A stretch of 64,000 nt of DNA from Candidatus Gastranaerophilales bacterium (lineage in GTDB: Bacteria; Cyanobacteriota; Vampirovibrionia; Gastranaerophilales; Gastranaerophilaceae), in assembly GCA_900766355.1 (NCBI GenBank), contig CAAFVD010000009.1, positions 77,584 through 141,583 on the forward strand, in the 5' to 3' direction. The notes below the pieces were generated by a model. It ran no database searches and was not told the origin of the DNA. It worked only from the letters and a program-made list of their open reading frames with translations. Shown piece by piece: positions 27,906 through 37,158 of this stretch (the stretch's first letter is position 1; each line of letters begins with the position of its first letter). The position numbers and the translations under genes are program-made.

Positions 27906-28760
27906 ATGACAATATCAGTTATCGGTAAGAAAAAACAAAGCAAAAAATCTTTTGATGAATTACTTTCTGATTTAAAAACAAGCAGTTCTGAAAAAGTTAG
28001 ATATAATGCAGCTAGAATCTTAGGTGAATTAGGTGATTCAAAAGCTGTAGAACCATTAATTGATGTTTTAAGAAATGATAAAAACGGCTCAGTTAGATTA
28101 TACGCAGCAAGAGCTCTTGGTGAATTAGGCGATACAAAAGCTACAGAATTTTTAATTGAATCATTAAGAGAAGACCGTAACGTAGATGTTCGTGTTCGTG
28201 CAGCTCGTGCTTTAGGTCGTTTAGGTGGTAAAATTGTTGTTGAACCACTTGTAGAAGCATTAAACGATGAAAACCCTCAAGTTTGTATCACTGCAACTGA
28301 TGCATTAATTGAAATTGGTGATGTTGCTACAGATGCTCTAATTGGTTCATTAGACCACGAAAAAGTTAATGTTCGTTGTGATGCTACAAGAGCGTTAGGT
28401 GAAATTGGCGATAAAAAAGCCGTTGACCATATTATTAAAATGTTATATGACGAATGGGTAAATGTTAGAATTTATGCCGTAACATCTTTAGGCAAACTAA
28501 ACGATACAAAAGCTGTTCCTGCTTTAATTGATGTTATGAAAAACCATACAGAAAACGAATTAGTAAGAGCTGGTGCTGCTGCAGCATTAGGTGTTCTTCG
28601 TGACCAAAGAGCTTTACTTCCATTAAGAGAATTGATTATGGAAGCTGAAGAATTAGGTGAATTAGAAGATACTGCTCTTAAATCTTTCAAAAAAATTATG
28701 GCTGCTAACTGGCAATCTATTCCAGGAGCTTCTGTTCAAAAAAAGACTGCTAATGTTTAA
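27906..28760 (+). CDS. HEAT-repeat protein (PBS lyase-like repeats)
   Basis: A 284-residue protein made of about seven HEAT-like repeats of roughly 31 residues. Each carries a VR..AA.ALGELGD..AVEPLI pattern (for example KVRYNAARILGELGDSKAVE and SVRLYAARALGELGDTKATE). These are the E/Z-type repeats first seen in phycobilisome lyases. In non-photosynthetic relatives such proteins act as protein-binding scaffolds. The codon choice is more regular (GGTGAATTAGG repeated) than in its neighbours, suggesting strong expression. GGAGG precedes the ATG. The 280-bp upstream gap has room for regulation, and an intrinsic terminator follows. Confidence 0.88.
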   Translation: MTISVIGKKKQSKKSFDELLSDLKTSSSEKVRYNAARILGELGDSKAVEPLIDVLRNDKNGSVRLYAARALGELGDTKATEFLIESLREDRNVDVRVRAARALGRLGGKIVVEPLVEALNDENPQVCITATDALIEIGDVATDALIGSLDHEKVNVRCDATRALGEIGDKKAVDHIIKMLYDEWVNVRIYAVTSLGKLNDTKAVPALIDVMKNHTENELVRAGAAAALGVLRDQRALLPLRELIMEAEELGELEDTALKSFKKIMAANWQSIPGASVQKKTANV

Positions 28761-28783
28761 TTAGCATAAACATATTATTTACT

Positions 28784-28818
28784 AAAAGGACTTAAGCAAT
28801 TTGCTTCAGTCCTTTTTA
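28784..28818 (+). terminator. Intrinsic terminator after the HEAT gene
   Basis: An AAAAGGACT...AGTCCTTTT stem, with inner AAGCAA/TTGCTT pairing, ends in a T run about 25 bp past the stop. Confidence 0.88.
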
Positions 28819-28862
28819 TTTATGTAAATGCAAATATTTATTAAAAATCTTTGTTTAGAAAA

Positions 28863-30446
28863 CTAAAATTCTTCAACATTCAAAAGTTTTCCGGTTTTAG
28901 AATCATAATGATAAATTGAATAAATTTCTTCTATCTCGGGTAGAGGTGCTTCTTTGGGTTCTGCTTTTATTGTCCATAAAGCAGTTGGGTAATGTGTAAA
29001 TCTGTCATAATCTGGTAGGGTTAGTGATGATACAGGGTATTGATTGCCTTCTGTGCCTTTTTGCCATTTACCTGCTGTATAATTTCCTGTACTTTTTAAA
29101 CCTTCTTTTTCTGTGTAAGTAGCAATGATATAATCTCTATGACCTCTTCCACGAATATATTCTTTAGGTTTTCCTGTTTTAGTATCAAATTTTACAATTC
29201 CATTAATGTTTATGAGTTCTGATATTCCTCCGGCATATGAATTTCGATTACCTCCAATATATCCATCGTATGTTGATCTGTAATTTGTATAAAAAGACAT
29301 TTCTTCTAATTGTCCTTCTGAATTAAATTTATCTACAGAATGTAAATAACCTTTTCTGTCAAAATTTAATCTTTTAGCGATTTTTCCTGTTTGAGGGTTA
29401 TATTCTTCAATATTTTTCAAATCTCCTTTATAAATTTTAGAATCAGAGCTCATTTCCCCCCAAGTTTTGATAAATGTCTTTGTATATTCATAATCATCTG
29501 TTACATAATGACTTTTAGTAAGGACTTTGCCCGCTTTATCATATGCAATTATTTCACCATTTGCAGGGATATTTTTCAAAGCAGGTTTTACACCTTGAGG
29601 GGCTTCCAAACCATTATGAATAAAATATTTTCTTAGTGGATATGCAAGATATGCAGATGGATATTTTTCATTATCAATTTCAATTTTTTTATTAGAACTC
29701 ATTGTACTTTGTTCAGGCTTGATTGTTGCAACTTGTTTTTGTTCTAATGATTCTTTATTTAAACTATTTTCTACACTTGGTTTAATAGCTTGTGTAACAG
29801 TAGATTTATTTTCTTTTACTGTACCTAATGGCTTATTATTAGGTTTTGTATCTACATTTTGTTTCGCAACTTTTACTGTATCAAAATTCTTTTCTCTTGT
29901 TGTTTCGTCTAACAAAACGACTTTTACATTCTTGATTCTGCCGTCTTTTGTTTCGACTTTTATCATTCTTGCACCGTTTTTATTAGCTTTTGCAAAAGTT
30001 TTATCGCCGTTTTTATCTTCTTTTATCAATTTAAACGGCATTTTGGCTTTTATCTTGCGTTTTAAAGTTGTAATACTTCCTTTTAACTGAGATATAACAT
30101 TCTTATCTTGCGTATTTTCTACTTGTAACTGTCTGTTTTTGTTTTCCAATTGTTCGTTACTTGTTCTTAATGAAATATTGTCAGAATGAAGTTGAGAATT
30201 TTTAGATGACAATTCCAAAATCTCTGCATCTTTTTTATTTATTTCTGAAATATGATTTGTCTTCATTGTTTCAATATTTTTGAGCATAGAATCAACAGTC
30301 TTTTGTTTATCTTTCAAAAAGACATCTTTAACTTCATTCGCAGTTTCAGAAACCACTCTTTCTGCATTTTTTCTGGATACACCACCTAAAAATCTTTTAC
30401 CTAATTTCCCAACATTTTTGGAAACAATATTATCTATAGAAGCCAT
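28863..30446 (-). CDS. Coiled-coil protein with C-terminal toggle-like repeats, unknown function
   Basis: This 527-residue protein is not assigned. The start at 30446 (MASIDNIVSKNVG) is preferred; an ATG four codons earlier directly abuts the GAGG and leaves no spacing. Residues about 50-130 form a coiled coil (ILELSSKNSQLHSDNISLRT). A Lys/Thr/Asn-rich linker follows (about 200-260). The C-terminal half has loosely repeated strands of the type NPQTGKIAKRLNFDRKG, KFDTKTGKPKEYIRG and HYDSKTGKLLNVEEF, reminiscent of MORN or RHS-like turns. There is no signal peptide. A structural or surface-associated role is possible. Confidence 0.6.
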   Translation of the reverse strand: MASIDNIVSKNVGKLGKRFLGGVSRKNAERVVSETANEVKDVFLKDKQKTVDSMLKNIETMKTNHISEINKKDAEILELSSKNSQLHSDNISLRTSNEQLENKNRQLQVENTQDKNVISQLKGSITTLKRKIKAKMPFKLIKEDKNGDKTFAKANKNGARMIKVETKDGRIKNVKVVLLDETTREKNFDTVKVAKQNVDTKPNNKPLGTVKENKSTVTQAIKPSVENSLNKESLEQKQVATIKPEQSTMSSNKKIEIDNEKYPSAYLAYPLRKYFIHNGLEAPQGVKPALKNIPANGEIIAYDKAGKVLTKSHYVTDDYEYTKTFIKTWGEMSSDSKIYKGDLKNIEEYNPQTGKIAKRLNFDRKGYLHSVDKFNSEGQLEEMSFYTNYRSTYDGYIGGNRNSYAGGISELININGIVKFDTKTGKPKEYIRGRGHRDYIIATYTEKEGLKSTGNYTAGKWQKGTEGNQYPVSSLTLPDYDRFTHYPTALWTIKAEPKEAPLPEIEEIYSIYHYDSKTGKLLNVEEF

Positions 30447-30597
30447 TACACAATACATCCTCTTTTATTTTCCTTATAAAATTGTAGCATTATGTAATAT
30501 CTAAAAAAATATAAAGTAAAGAAATATTAACTTTTTTATACAATTTGAAATTATACTAATAAAAATGTTTTTATATATTTGTGAGGCGTAGAATATT

Positions 30598-32157
30598 ATG
30601 ACAGAGAGCACAAATTCACTTCAAAAATTATTTAAAGCAGGTCTAACTAGAGAACAATTTATTGACCGTTATACACAATTGCAACAAAAAGGAGCAAAAG
30701 ATTCTTCTATATTTAATGAAGAAATGGCTACCTCTATTGGTAATATTTTTGATGCATTAGATGTAAACAAAGATAACAAACTTGATGAAAATGAACTAAA
30801 ATCTCTTTCATCAAAAAATATTTCTGATGGTGAAAATGTTTTATCCGAAGATGATTTAACAGTAGTTTATTCAGAAATGGCAGAAAAGCTTACGGAAGAA
30901 TATAAAACTACAGACCCTAAAGAAATGTACGAAACTGCAATTAAAAATGGAACAACTCCAGAAGTATATTTAGATACGATATCAAATCAAATTAATTTAC
31001 TAAACGAATTAATTTCACTCAGAAGAAGTGAATCCGAAACAAAATTAACAAATTATCAAAAACAAATTGATAACTTGATTATGCGTAACACAGAATTGAC
31101 AAATAAATTCAAAAGACAATATAAAGATGCAACAGACAAACTTGATAAATTAAACAAACAATCGGCAAAATATGATGCTCAACTTAAAAATAAAAATGAA
31201 AAAATATCAGATTCTCAAGATAGAATCAACTCTTTAGAAGATGAGTTAAATTCTACTGATGCAAATGATACAAAAACAAAAGAATCAAAACAAAATGAAC
31301 TAAACAAATTAAGACAAGGATATTCTGGAATATCTGATGAATACAAAGACTTAGCTGCTAAAAGAGGTTCTGTTTCAGCACAAATTTCTCAAATTACAGA
31401 TAAAATTTCTACAATGAGAACAGATGCAACTTCTAAAGAATCAAATTTAAAAGAACGTATTTCTATTATTAACGACAAAATAGAAACTGAGAAAAAGAGT
31501 GCAAAAGAAGATATCAAAAAATATGAATCTAAATTGTCAGTACTAAATAAAGCTCAAGATTATGCACTACAATCAATAGCTGCAAATTATTCTGCAGAAG
31601 GTGATGTAGTTGATAATTATTATGATGAAGACACATCAAACTTCTCTTATGATGCAAAAGAACTAAAATCTAAATGGGCAAAGAAAGCTCCACACCTTTC
31701 TGATGGTTTCTACAACAAAGTTGTAGCAATATCTAAACGAATCGGTTGTGACCCAAGTTCATTAATGGGAGTAATGAATGCCGAAAGTGGATTAAAAGCT
31801 TCTCAAGGAAACAAAGCTGGTAGTGGCGCAACTGGTTTAATCCAATTTATGCCTAGAACTGCACGTAATTTAGGAACATCAACTCAAGCACTTAGAAATA
31901 TGAGTGCCGAACAACAACTTACTTATGTAGAAAAATTTCTTGTTGAAAACAAAAAAATGGCAGGATTTAAAAAGGACGACAAACTTGATACTGGAACTCT
32001 TTATGCTCTTGTATTCTTACCTGGATTTGCAAAAAGAAATGTTCTTACATCTAGAGGCTCTGTATACTACAATGCAAATACTGGCTTAGATAGAGATCAC
32101 GATGGAAAAATAACAAAAGCAGATTTAGCAAGACAAGTTCACAGATTTATGCCATAA
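30598..32157 (+). CDS. EF-hand and coiled-coil lytic transglycosylase
   Basis: A 519-residue protein. A canonical EF-hand loop lies at 55-66 (DVNKDNKLDENE). A long coiled coil follows (about 140-320), then an SLT-type lytic transglycosylase domain (about 360-490) with catalytic Glu396 in NAESGLK and GATGLIQFMPRTA. A second EF-hand loop lies at 498-509 (DRDHDGKITKAD). Such enzymes cleave peptidoglycan glycan strands to 1,6-anhydro products. No signal peptide is seen, so export would need another route, for example a flagellar-type or other secretion machine. Calcium control is inferred from the two loops. Confidence 0.85.
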   Translation: MTESTNSLQKLFKAGLTREQFIDRYTQLQQKGAKDSSIFNEEMATSIGNIFDALDVNKDNKLDENELKSLSSKNISDGENVLSEDDLTVVYSEMAEKLTEEYKTTDPKEMYETAIKNGTTPEVYLDTISNQINLLNELISLRRSESETKLTNYQKQIDNLIMRNTELTNKFKRQYKDATDKLDKLNKQSAKYDAQLKNKNEKISDSQDRINSLEDELNSTDANDTKTKESKQNELNKLRQGYSGISDEYKDLAAKRGSVSAQISQITDKISTMRTDATSKESNLKERISIINDKIETEKKSAKEDIKKYESKLSVLNKAQDYALQSIAANYSAEGDVVDNYYDEDTSNFSYDAKELKSKWAKKAPHLSDGFYNKVVAISKRIGCDPSSLMGVMNAESGLKASQGNKAGSGATGLIQFMPRTARNLGTSTQALRNMSAEQQLTYVEKFLVENKKMAGFKKDDKLDTGTLYALVFLPGFAKRNVLTSRGSVYYNANTGLDRDHDGKITKADLARQVHRFMP

Positions 32158-32165
32158 TTCATCAT

Positions 32166-32795
32166 TTAATCTGAAACAATAAATTTTTCGTGTCCATTTT
32201 CATCTAATATTAATGTTGTTAAATGGGCATTTTTGTATTTGCCACAACCAGTATCTATACAGATTTTGTCATTTGCAATATATGGATTTTCAAAATCAGT
32301 ATGTCCAAAGATAATTTTTTGAGGCAAATTATGTTTTGAATATATGAATTTATCTCTTATATAGACCATATCCAATTCTGATTGGTCTTGAAACGGTATA
32401 TTTGGGTTTATTCCTGCATGCACAAACAAATATTTATCTGTCATATAATAAAATTTTAAGCTTCTGAAAAATTCTCCATGTATTTTTTCAATATTTTCAA
32501 GACTTCCATAGCTTTTTACAGTTTCTTTTCCACCATAATTCCAAAACAAATAATTAAAGTATTTATCTTGTCTATGTAAATAAGCATATTCATGAGAACC
32601 CATCAAATAAATACATTTGTTTGTTTTTGATTGTTCGATAATTCTATCAACAACCCCTTTTGAATTAGCACCTCTATCAATATAATCACCCATAAATACA
32701 AATATATCTTCAGGTTTTATATCAATTTTTGATAAAACATTTTCTAATTTTGATAATTCTCCATGGATATCTGATATTGCAATATACCTACTCAT
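32166..32795 (-). CDS. Metallophosphoesterase (PPP-type Ser/Thr phosphatase-like)
   Basis: A 209-residue calcineurin-like phosphoesterase. The metal motifs are ISDIHGELSKL, FMGDYIDRGANS, MGSHEYAYL (the GNHE box with Ser for Asn) and KIIFGHTDF, ending in ICIDTGCG. Size and motifs resemble bacterial PrpA/PrpB or ApaH-like PPP phosphatases; the substrate could be phosphoproteins or dinucleoside polyphosphates. The start at 32795 has GGAG five bases before it, lying inside the end of the acetyltransferase gene two bases away. Translational coupling is likely. Confidence 0.88.
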   Translation of the reverse strand: MSRYIAISDIHGELSKLENVLSKIDIKPEDIFVFMGDYIDRGANSKGVVDRIIEQSKTNKCIYLMGSHEYAYLHRQDKYFNYLFWNYGGKETVKSYGSLENIEKIHGEFFRSLKFYYMTDKYLFVHAGINPNIPFQDQSELDMVYIRDKFIYSKHNLPQKIIFGHTDFENPYIANDKICIDTGCGKYKNAHLTTLILDENGHEKFIVSD

Positions 32796-32797
32796 TT

Positions 32798-33355
32798 CTA
32801 CTCCGCAAGTTGTTTTATCGGTTTGCAAGGATTTCCAACAGCAACAACATTTGCTGGAATATCTTTAGTAACTACACTTCCTGCACCAATAACGGTATTC
32901 TCTCCAATTGTAACCCCTGGAAGTAAAACACAGTTGCCTCCAATCCATACATTATCTTTTACTGTAATTGGTTCAGCAGATTCCACCCACGTAAGACGTT
33001 CTTCCACATTTATAGGGTGTATTGCAGTATAAAAACCACAATTTGGACCAACAAAAACATTTTTTCCAAAAGTTATTTTTGCACAATCAAGAAACACGCT
33101 ATTATGGTTTACATAACAATTTTCTCCGAACTCCAAATTATAACCATAATCACAGAAAAAATTAGGTTCAATAATTAAAGATTTACCCCTTTTTGCTACT
33201 AATTTTGTTAATAATTCATTTTTTCGTTCTTTATCATCTACTTCAAGTGCGTTATATTTCAAACACAATGATTTCGCATAAAATCTATCCTGTTCTAGTT
33301 CGTATACCATAGGATTATATGATTCACCATTTATCATTTTTTCTTTTTCTGTCAT
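32798..33355 (-). CDS. Sugar O-acetyltransferase (NodL/LacA/Maa family)
   Basis: A 185-residue trimeric left-handed beta-helix acetyltransferase. The N-terminal Maa-type cap (SYNPMVYELEQDRFYAK) is followed by hexapeptide repeats and the catalytic-His segment GFYTAIHPINVEER. The coil IGGNCVLLPGVTIGENTVIG and the ending VVAVGNPCKPIK close the fold. It transfers acetyl from acetyl-CoA to a sugar hydroxyl; the acceptor (maltose, galactoside, or a cell-surface sugar) cannot be told. AGGTG precedes the ATG. It forms a tight pair with the downstream phosphatase. Confidence 0.92.
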   Translation of the reverse strand: MTEKEKMINGESYNPMVYELEQDRFYAKSLCLKYNALEVDDKERKNELLTKLVAKRGKSLIIEPNFFCDYGYNLEFGENCYVNHNSVFLDCAKITFGKNVFVGPNCGFYTAIHPINVEERLTWVESAEPITVKDNVWIGGNCVLLPGVTIGENTVIGAGSVVTKDIPANVVAVGNPCKPIKQLAE

Positions 33356-33422
33356 AAATTACACCTATTCATATAAACTCTTTTACTAAAATATTAACAT
33401 CAACATAACACTAAAAAAATAT

Positions 33423-33451
33423 TTGAAATAACATATTGAGAGTGCTAGACT
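33423..33451 (+). promoter_or_regulatory. Sigma70-type promoter of the ZIP gene
   Basis: TTGAAA (33423-33428) and TAGACT (33446-33451) are separated by 17 bp, about 30 bp before the start codon. Confidence 0.55.
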
Positions 33452-33482
33452 TTACTTATTAACAGTAGTGATAAGGGGAATT

Positions 33483-34322
33483 ATGGAACAATTATTGACT
33501 TTAATAAAAGTAACTGCATTGGCAGGAATTGGAGGAACTGGACTTGGCGGTATTATCGGAGCTTTATTCAAAAGAGATTCCGTTAAAACTGTTAGCTTAC
33601 TCCTTAGCTTTGCTGGTGGTGTAATGATTTCAATTGTTTGTTTTGACCTTATCCAAAGTGCTATTGATACAGGTGCTTGTATTTATATAGTTTCATTAGG
33701 AATATTATTAGGTGTTATTACAGTTTATTTATTAAACCTTTATATTGATAGAACAACAAACCATGAAGTTCGACATATCGGAAAAAATCACCCCTCTACT
33801 GCAGATAACCTTGATGAAATCATACATAGTAACCATTTATCTGCACACTTGAAAAGACGTGATACAAGACTCTCTTTATTTATTGCAGGCTTGATTATGG
33901 CTTCTGCTATTGCGTTACATAATCTTCCAGAAGGTATGACAATTGGTGCATCTTTTGCTAATACAAAAGGCTCTTTAGAAGGTTCTGCTTTGATATTATC
34001 AATACTTATTGGATTACATAATATTCCTGAGGGTATGGCAATATCTGTACCATTAATCAACGGTGGCGTAAAACGTAGAAAAGCAATACTTATTACTGCT
34101 ATTAGTGGAGCGCCAACAATAATCGGCGCATTAATAGGATATTATATAGGTGATATTGGAGTTTTAGGCTTGGCTCTTAGTTTAAGCTTTGCATCAGGTG
34201 CGATGTTGTATGTAACCTTTGGTGAAATTATTCCGCAATCAATATTGATGTATAGAAGTAAACTTCCTGCATTTTCTGTTATCTTAGGGATTCTAGTAGG
34301 ATTAATTGTTATAAATCATTAA
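33483..34322 (+). CDS. ZIP-family divalent metal transporter
   Basis: A 279-residue inner-membrane protein with about eight hydrophobic segments. The two metal-binding helices carry HNLPEGM (about 146) and HNIPEGM (about 179), the hallmark of ZIP transporters of the ZupT/GufA type. A His-rich cytoplasmic loop (HIGKNHPSTADNLDEIIHSNHLSAHL) lies between helices 3 and 4. It imports zinc or another divalent cation. The start at 33483 follows AAGGGGA; an upstream in-frame GTG at 33468 lacks a site. A good promoter lies upstream. Confidence 0.92.
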   Translation: MEQLLTLIKVTALAGIGGTGLGGIIGALFKRDSVKTVSLLLSFAGGVMISIVCFDLIQSAIDTGACIYIVSLGILLGVITVYLLNLYIDRTTNHEVRHIGKNHPSTADNLDEIIHSNHLSAHLKRRDTRLSLFIAGLIMASAIALHNLPEGMTIGASFANTKGSLEGSALILSILIGLHNIPEGMAISVPLINGGVKRRKAILITAISGAPTIIGALIGYYIGDIGVLGLALSLSFASGAMLYVTFGEIIPQSILMYRSKLPAFSVILGILVGLIVINH

Positions 34323-34480
34323 TAAAATCTTTAATCATTTTTTATTTTTATATTTTATAATGTTACGATTTTGTAATATTATTTGTTGTTTTTGTCAATT
34401 TTTTGAAAAACAAATACTTTATATCTATGAAAACAGTTAAGTTATAAAAATAATGGTTAAATATTTAGGGGAATAAAATT

Positions 34481-34735
34481 ATGGCAGTTGGGGCTCAAGA
34501 TAATATTGACAGACTTTTGGTAAAAAAGTATGCGAGTAAACAAGTTGACAATCATGAAGATATTGTTTCTAAAATGATTGACCCAAATAAAATGATGGAA
34601 ACAATGAATGATGTTGCCGCAGTTCAAAGAACAATGCTTGCAATGTCAAACAAACTTGCCAATATTTGTTCTCAAATAAACTCCAAAGCGAGATATAAAT
34701 CGGGACAACGATTTTTACAAAGTTTTAATGGTTAA
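34481..34735 (+). CDS. Small hypothetical helical protein
   Basis: An 84-residue protein with no recognised family. AGGGGA lies nine bases before the ATG, and a strong intrinsic terminator follows, so it is a complete monocistronic gene. The sequence is predicted helical (NKMMETMNDVAAVQRTMLAMSNKLAN) and basic at the end. There is no signal peptide or Cys cluster; a single Cys lies in NICSQ. Expression as a separate unit suggests a real, possibly abundant small protein. Confidence 0.65.
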   Translation: MAVGAQDNIDRLLVKKYASKQVDNHEDIVSKMIDPNKMMETMNDVAAVQRTMLAMSNKLANICSQINSKARYKSGQRFLQSFNG

Positions 34736-34756
34736 GTGTAATAGGTATGTTATGAT

Positions 34757-34788
34757 TAAAGCCTTGATTAATTCAAGGCTTTTTTTTG
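34757..34788 (+). terminator. Intrinsic terminator after the 84-aa gene
   Basis: An AAGCCTTGA...TCAAGGCTT stem is followed by eight T, about 20 bp past the stop. Confidence 0.92.
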
Positions 34789-34830
34789 TATAACAAACTT
34801 TATTATTGATATATTTAACTCAAAGCGTAT

Positions 34831-35454
34831 TTATAATTTAGTTAAATATGATTTTAAATTAGAAAGTATACATATACTTTCATCTGTAGGCTTACCGTAA
34901 GTTAGACAATGAACGATATTTTTTTGCGGTAAGTACATCAAGCCAGTATCTTGAGGTGCATTTTCTCTATTACCGCCATTTTGTAACCAGTTTTCAAAAG
35001 CCTTATTTTTCTTTTTTTCTTGAAACCTAAATCCTAATTTGTAATAAAACCCAGCAGGAGAACTTTTTTTCGTCATATTTTCGGCATCTAGAAAGATTCT
35101 ACCTTTTGTTTCTTTATCTTTAAGACTTTGCACTACAGCTTTCTGCAAACCTTTTGTTCCCGAACCTTTTCCCATAGACCAAAGTTTTGAAATATAATAA
35201 AACGGTTTTTTTCTTTTTGAACTATTTAAGATTAAAAATGCATCATCAGTTTTGTAATAATAAATATCCGCCTCAGGTATATCTTTATTTAGATTCAGTG
35301 TATCTACTAATAAAGGTTTTATATTTTTGGCTTCTATTTTTCCTAAGGCTGAATACGGTTTTTTATTCTTTAATACTGCAGGTAACGTAAGATTTGTCAT
35401 ATTTATATTTACACCATTAGCTAAAGATTCAAGTTGTTTTCCATAAAACGCCAT
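34831..35454 (-). CDS. GNAT-like acetyltransferase, divergent
   Basis: A 207-residue protein with a probable GNAT core. GSGTKGLQKAVVQSLKDKE (about 96-115) resembles the acetyl-CoA-binding motif A, and SPAGFYYKLGFRFQEK (about 130-145) resembles the motif B helix (..FYeklGF). The N-terminal 40 residues look like the Asn/Thr-rich leaders of other lineage-specific proteins here. AGGTGG precedes the ATG. Neither acceptor nor partner can be named. The assignment rests on two motifs only. Confidence 0.55.
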   Translation of the reverse strand: MAFYGKQLESLANGVNINMTNLTLPAVLKNKKPYSALGKIEAKNIKPLLVDTLNLNKDIPEADIYYYKTDDAFLILNSSKRKKPFYYISKLWSMGKGSGTKGLQKAVVQSLKDKETKGRIFLDAENMTKKSSPAGFYYKLGFRFQEKKKNKAFENWLQNGGNRENAPQDTGLMYLPQKNIVHCLTYGKPTDESICILSNLKSYLTKL

Positions 35455-35846
35455 TTTTTACACCACCTTATTTATATAAATCCCATAAATTTAAAATTTG
35501 CTATTTTTTTAATAAATAATAAGAGGACAAAGTGATACTTTGGACGATTGGATTCTCGTGAGAGAACTTGCGTTCGGTGTAAAAACACTTGCAGTTTGAC
35601 CTTTTTAACAGTTAGCTTGAGTATAGCAAGGATAGAATCCAAACCCAATGAAATACATTATTAAAAAATAAAAAAATAACAAAAAAAATAAATAATTTTT
35701 AAAGTTTGTCATAAACAAATTAGCATATCCATCTAATAAATGTTAGTCAGCATTCAAAAGTCCATAGAAAAAATGTAAAATTTCATAAAATCTCAATCGA
35801 ATATATGAGTTATAAAACATTAAGATATGTTAAGTTTGATTGTACA
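35455..35846. other. Intergenic stretch holding a repeat fragment and an island junction
   Basis: This 392-bp gap lies between divergent genes. Its one clear element is a 59-bp copy (35519-35577) of the structured repeat found again at 41.1-41.8 kb. The rest is very AT-rich, with a further possible hairpin (GGATTCT near 35551 against AGAATCC near 35634). No gene or clear promoter is seen. Confidence 0.6.
35519..35577. repeat. Partial copy of the structured repeat, left of the island
   Basis: AAGAGGACAAAGTGATACTT and the bases that follow, through GCGTTCGG, match the 3' part of the core at 41.69-41.75 kb almost exactly, including both hairpins. Similarity stops right after GTTCGG (35572-35577), the same hexamer at which the first partial copy right of the island begins (41075). 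Confidence 0.85.
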
Positions 35847-37157
35847 ATGAAAAGATATGCTATTAAAAATCTTATAATCTGGAAAGAAAGCCAAAACCGT
35901 AAACCTCTTATAATAAGAGGTGCAAGACAGGTTGGTAAAACTTGGCTTATGAAAGAGTTTGGAAAAACTCAATACAAAAAAACTATTTATATAAACTTTG
36001 AAAATAACGATTTAATGTGCGAACTTTTTTCAAAAGATATGAATACTAATCGTATATTGGAAGGTTTGGAACTTGAATATTCAAAATTTAATGCAGATAA
36101 TACATTGATTATTCTAGATGAAATTCAGGAGTGCCCAAAAGCCCTAACAACCCTAAAATATTTTTACGAAAATAATCCTCAATATCATATTGTAGCTGCA
36201 GGAAGCCTGTTAGGTGTTGCTTTGCATGAAAATGTTTCTTTTCCTGTTGGCAAAGTCGATTTTTTGGACTTGTATCCACTATCTTTCTTGGAATTTTTAG
36301 AAGCAATCGGAGAAGAAAATTTTGTTAAAATATTGAAAAATCCTACATCTGATAATGTAAAAACATTCAAACCTAAATATATAGAATGGCTTAAAAAGTA
36401 TTATTATATTGGCGGAATGCCTGAAGTTGTTAATGATTTTGTTAATAATAATGACTATAAAAAGGCAAGAAAAATTCAGGAAAGCATTTTAAGAGCTTAC
36501 ACTAATGATTTTTCAAAACATATTTCTTCTACTGGTAAATTAAAAATTGATTTACTTTGGGAGTCTATTCCAAATCAATTAACACAAGAAAGTAAGAAAT
36601 TTGTTTATAAAAAGATTAAACAAGGAGCAAGGGCGGATGAATTTGAAGAAGCCTTGTCTTGGCTAATAAATTGTGGGCTTGTTTATAAAATAAATCGAAT
36701 AACAAAACCTGCAATGCCAATCAAGGCTTATGAAGATACAAAAGCCTTTAAACTTTTTATTTTGGATGTTGGATTACTTTGTGCGTTGAGTAAACTTCCA
36801 GCAAGAACATTAATTGACGGAGATAAAATTTTCACGGAGTTTAACGGAGCATTGGCGGAACAATACGTTCTGCAACAATTGAAAACTCTTGATGATATGG
36901 AAGTGGCATATTGGATAAGCAAATCTGGAAATGCTGAAATTGATTTTGTAATACAAACTGATGGGTATGTAATTCCTGTTGAAGTAAAAGCAACAACAAA
37001 CTTACAGGCAAAATCTCTAAAAGTCTATAGAGAAAAATTTGAACCTGAAATAAGTATAAGAACAAGCCTTGCTGATTTTGAAATAAATAATGGACTATAT
37101 AATATTCCACTATTTATGGCGGGAAAGTTCGATGAAATTTTAAAGAAAGAATATTAA
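35847..37157 (+). CDS. AAA ATPase with DUF4143 C-terminal domain
   Basis: A 436-residue protein of the AAA_14/DUF4143 family. The start at 35847 (MKRYAIKNLIIWKES) matches the usual family start; an upstream frame extends 14 codons. No Shine-Dalgarno sequence is evident. Walker A is GARQVGKT (25-32) and Walker B is LIILDEIQE (Asp91-Glu92), with sensor VAAGSLLG. The C-terminus has FNGALAEQYVLQQL and EIDFVIQTDGYVIPVEVKA, a PD-(D/E)xK-like pattern. The cellular role of the family is unsettled; members are frequent in accessory regions. It ends 1 bp before the restriction gene and is probably co-transcribed with it. Confidence 0.9.
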   Translation: MKRYAIKNLIIWKESQNRKPLIIRGARQVGKTWLMKEFGKTQYKKTIYINFENNDLMCELFSKDMNTNRILEGLELEYSKFNADNTLIILDEIQECPKALTTLKYFYENNPQYHIVAAGSLLGVALHENVSFPVGKVDFLDLYPLSFLEFLEAIGEENFVKILKNPTSDNVKTFKPKYIEWLKKYYYIGGMPEVVNDFVNNNDYKKARKIQESILRAYTNDFSKHISSTGKLKIDLLWESIPNQLTQESKKFVYKKIKQGARADEFEEALSWLINCGLVYKINRITKPAMPIKAYEDTKAFKLFILDVGLLCALSKLPARTLIDGDKIFTEFNGALAEQYVLQQLKTLDDMEVAYWISKSGNAEIDFVIQTDGYVIPVEVKATTNLQAKSLKVYREKFEPEISIRTSLADFEINNGLYNIPLFMAGKFDEILKKEY

Positions 37158-37158
37158 T

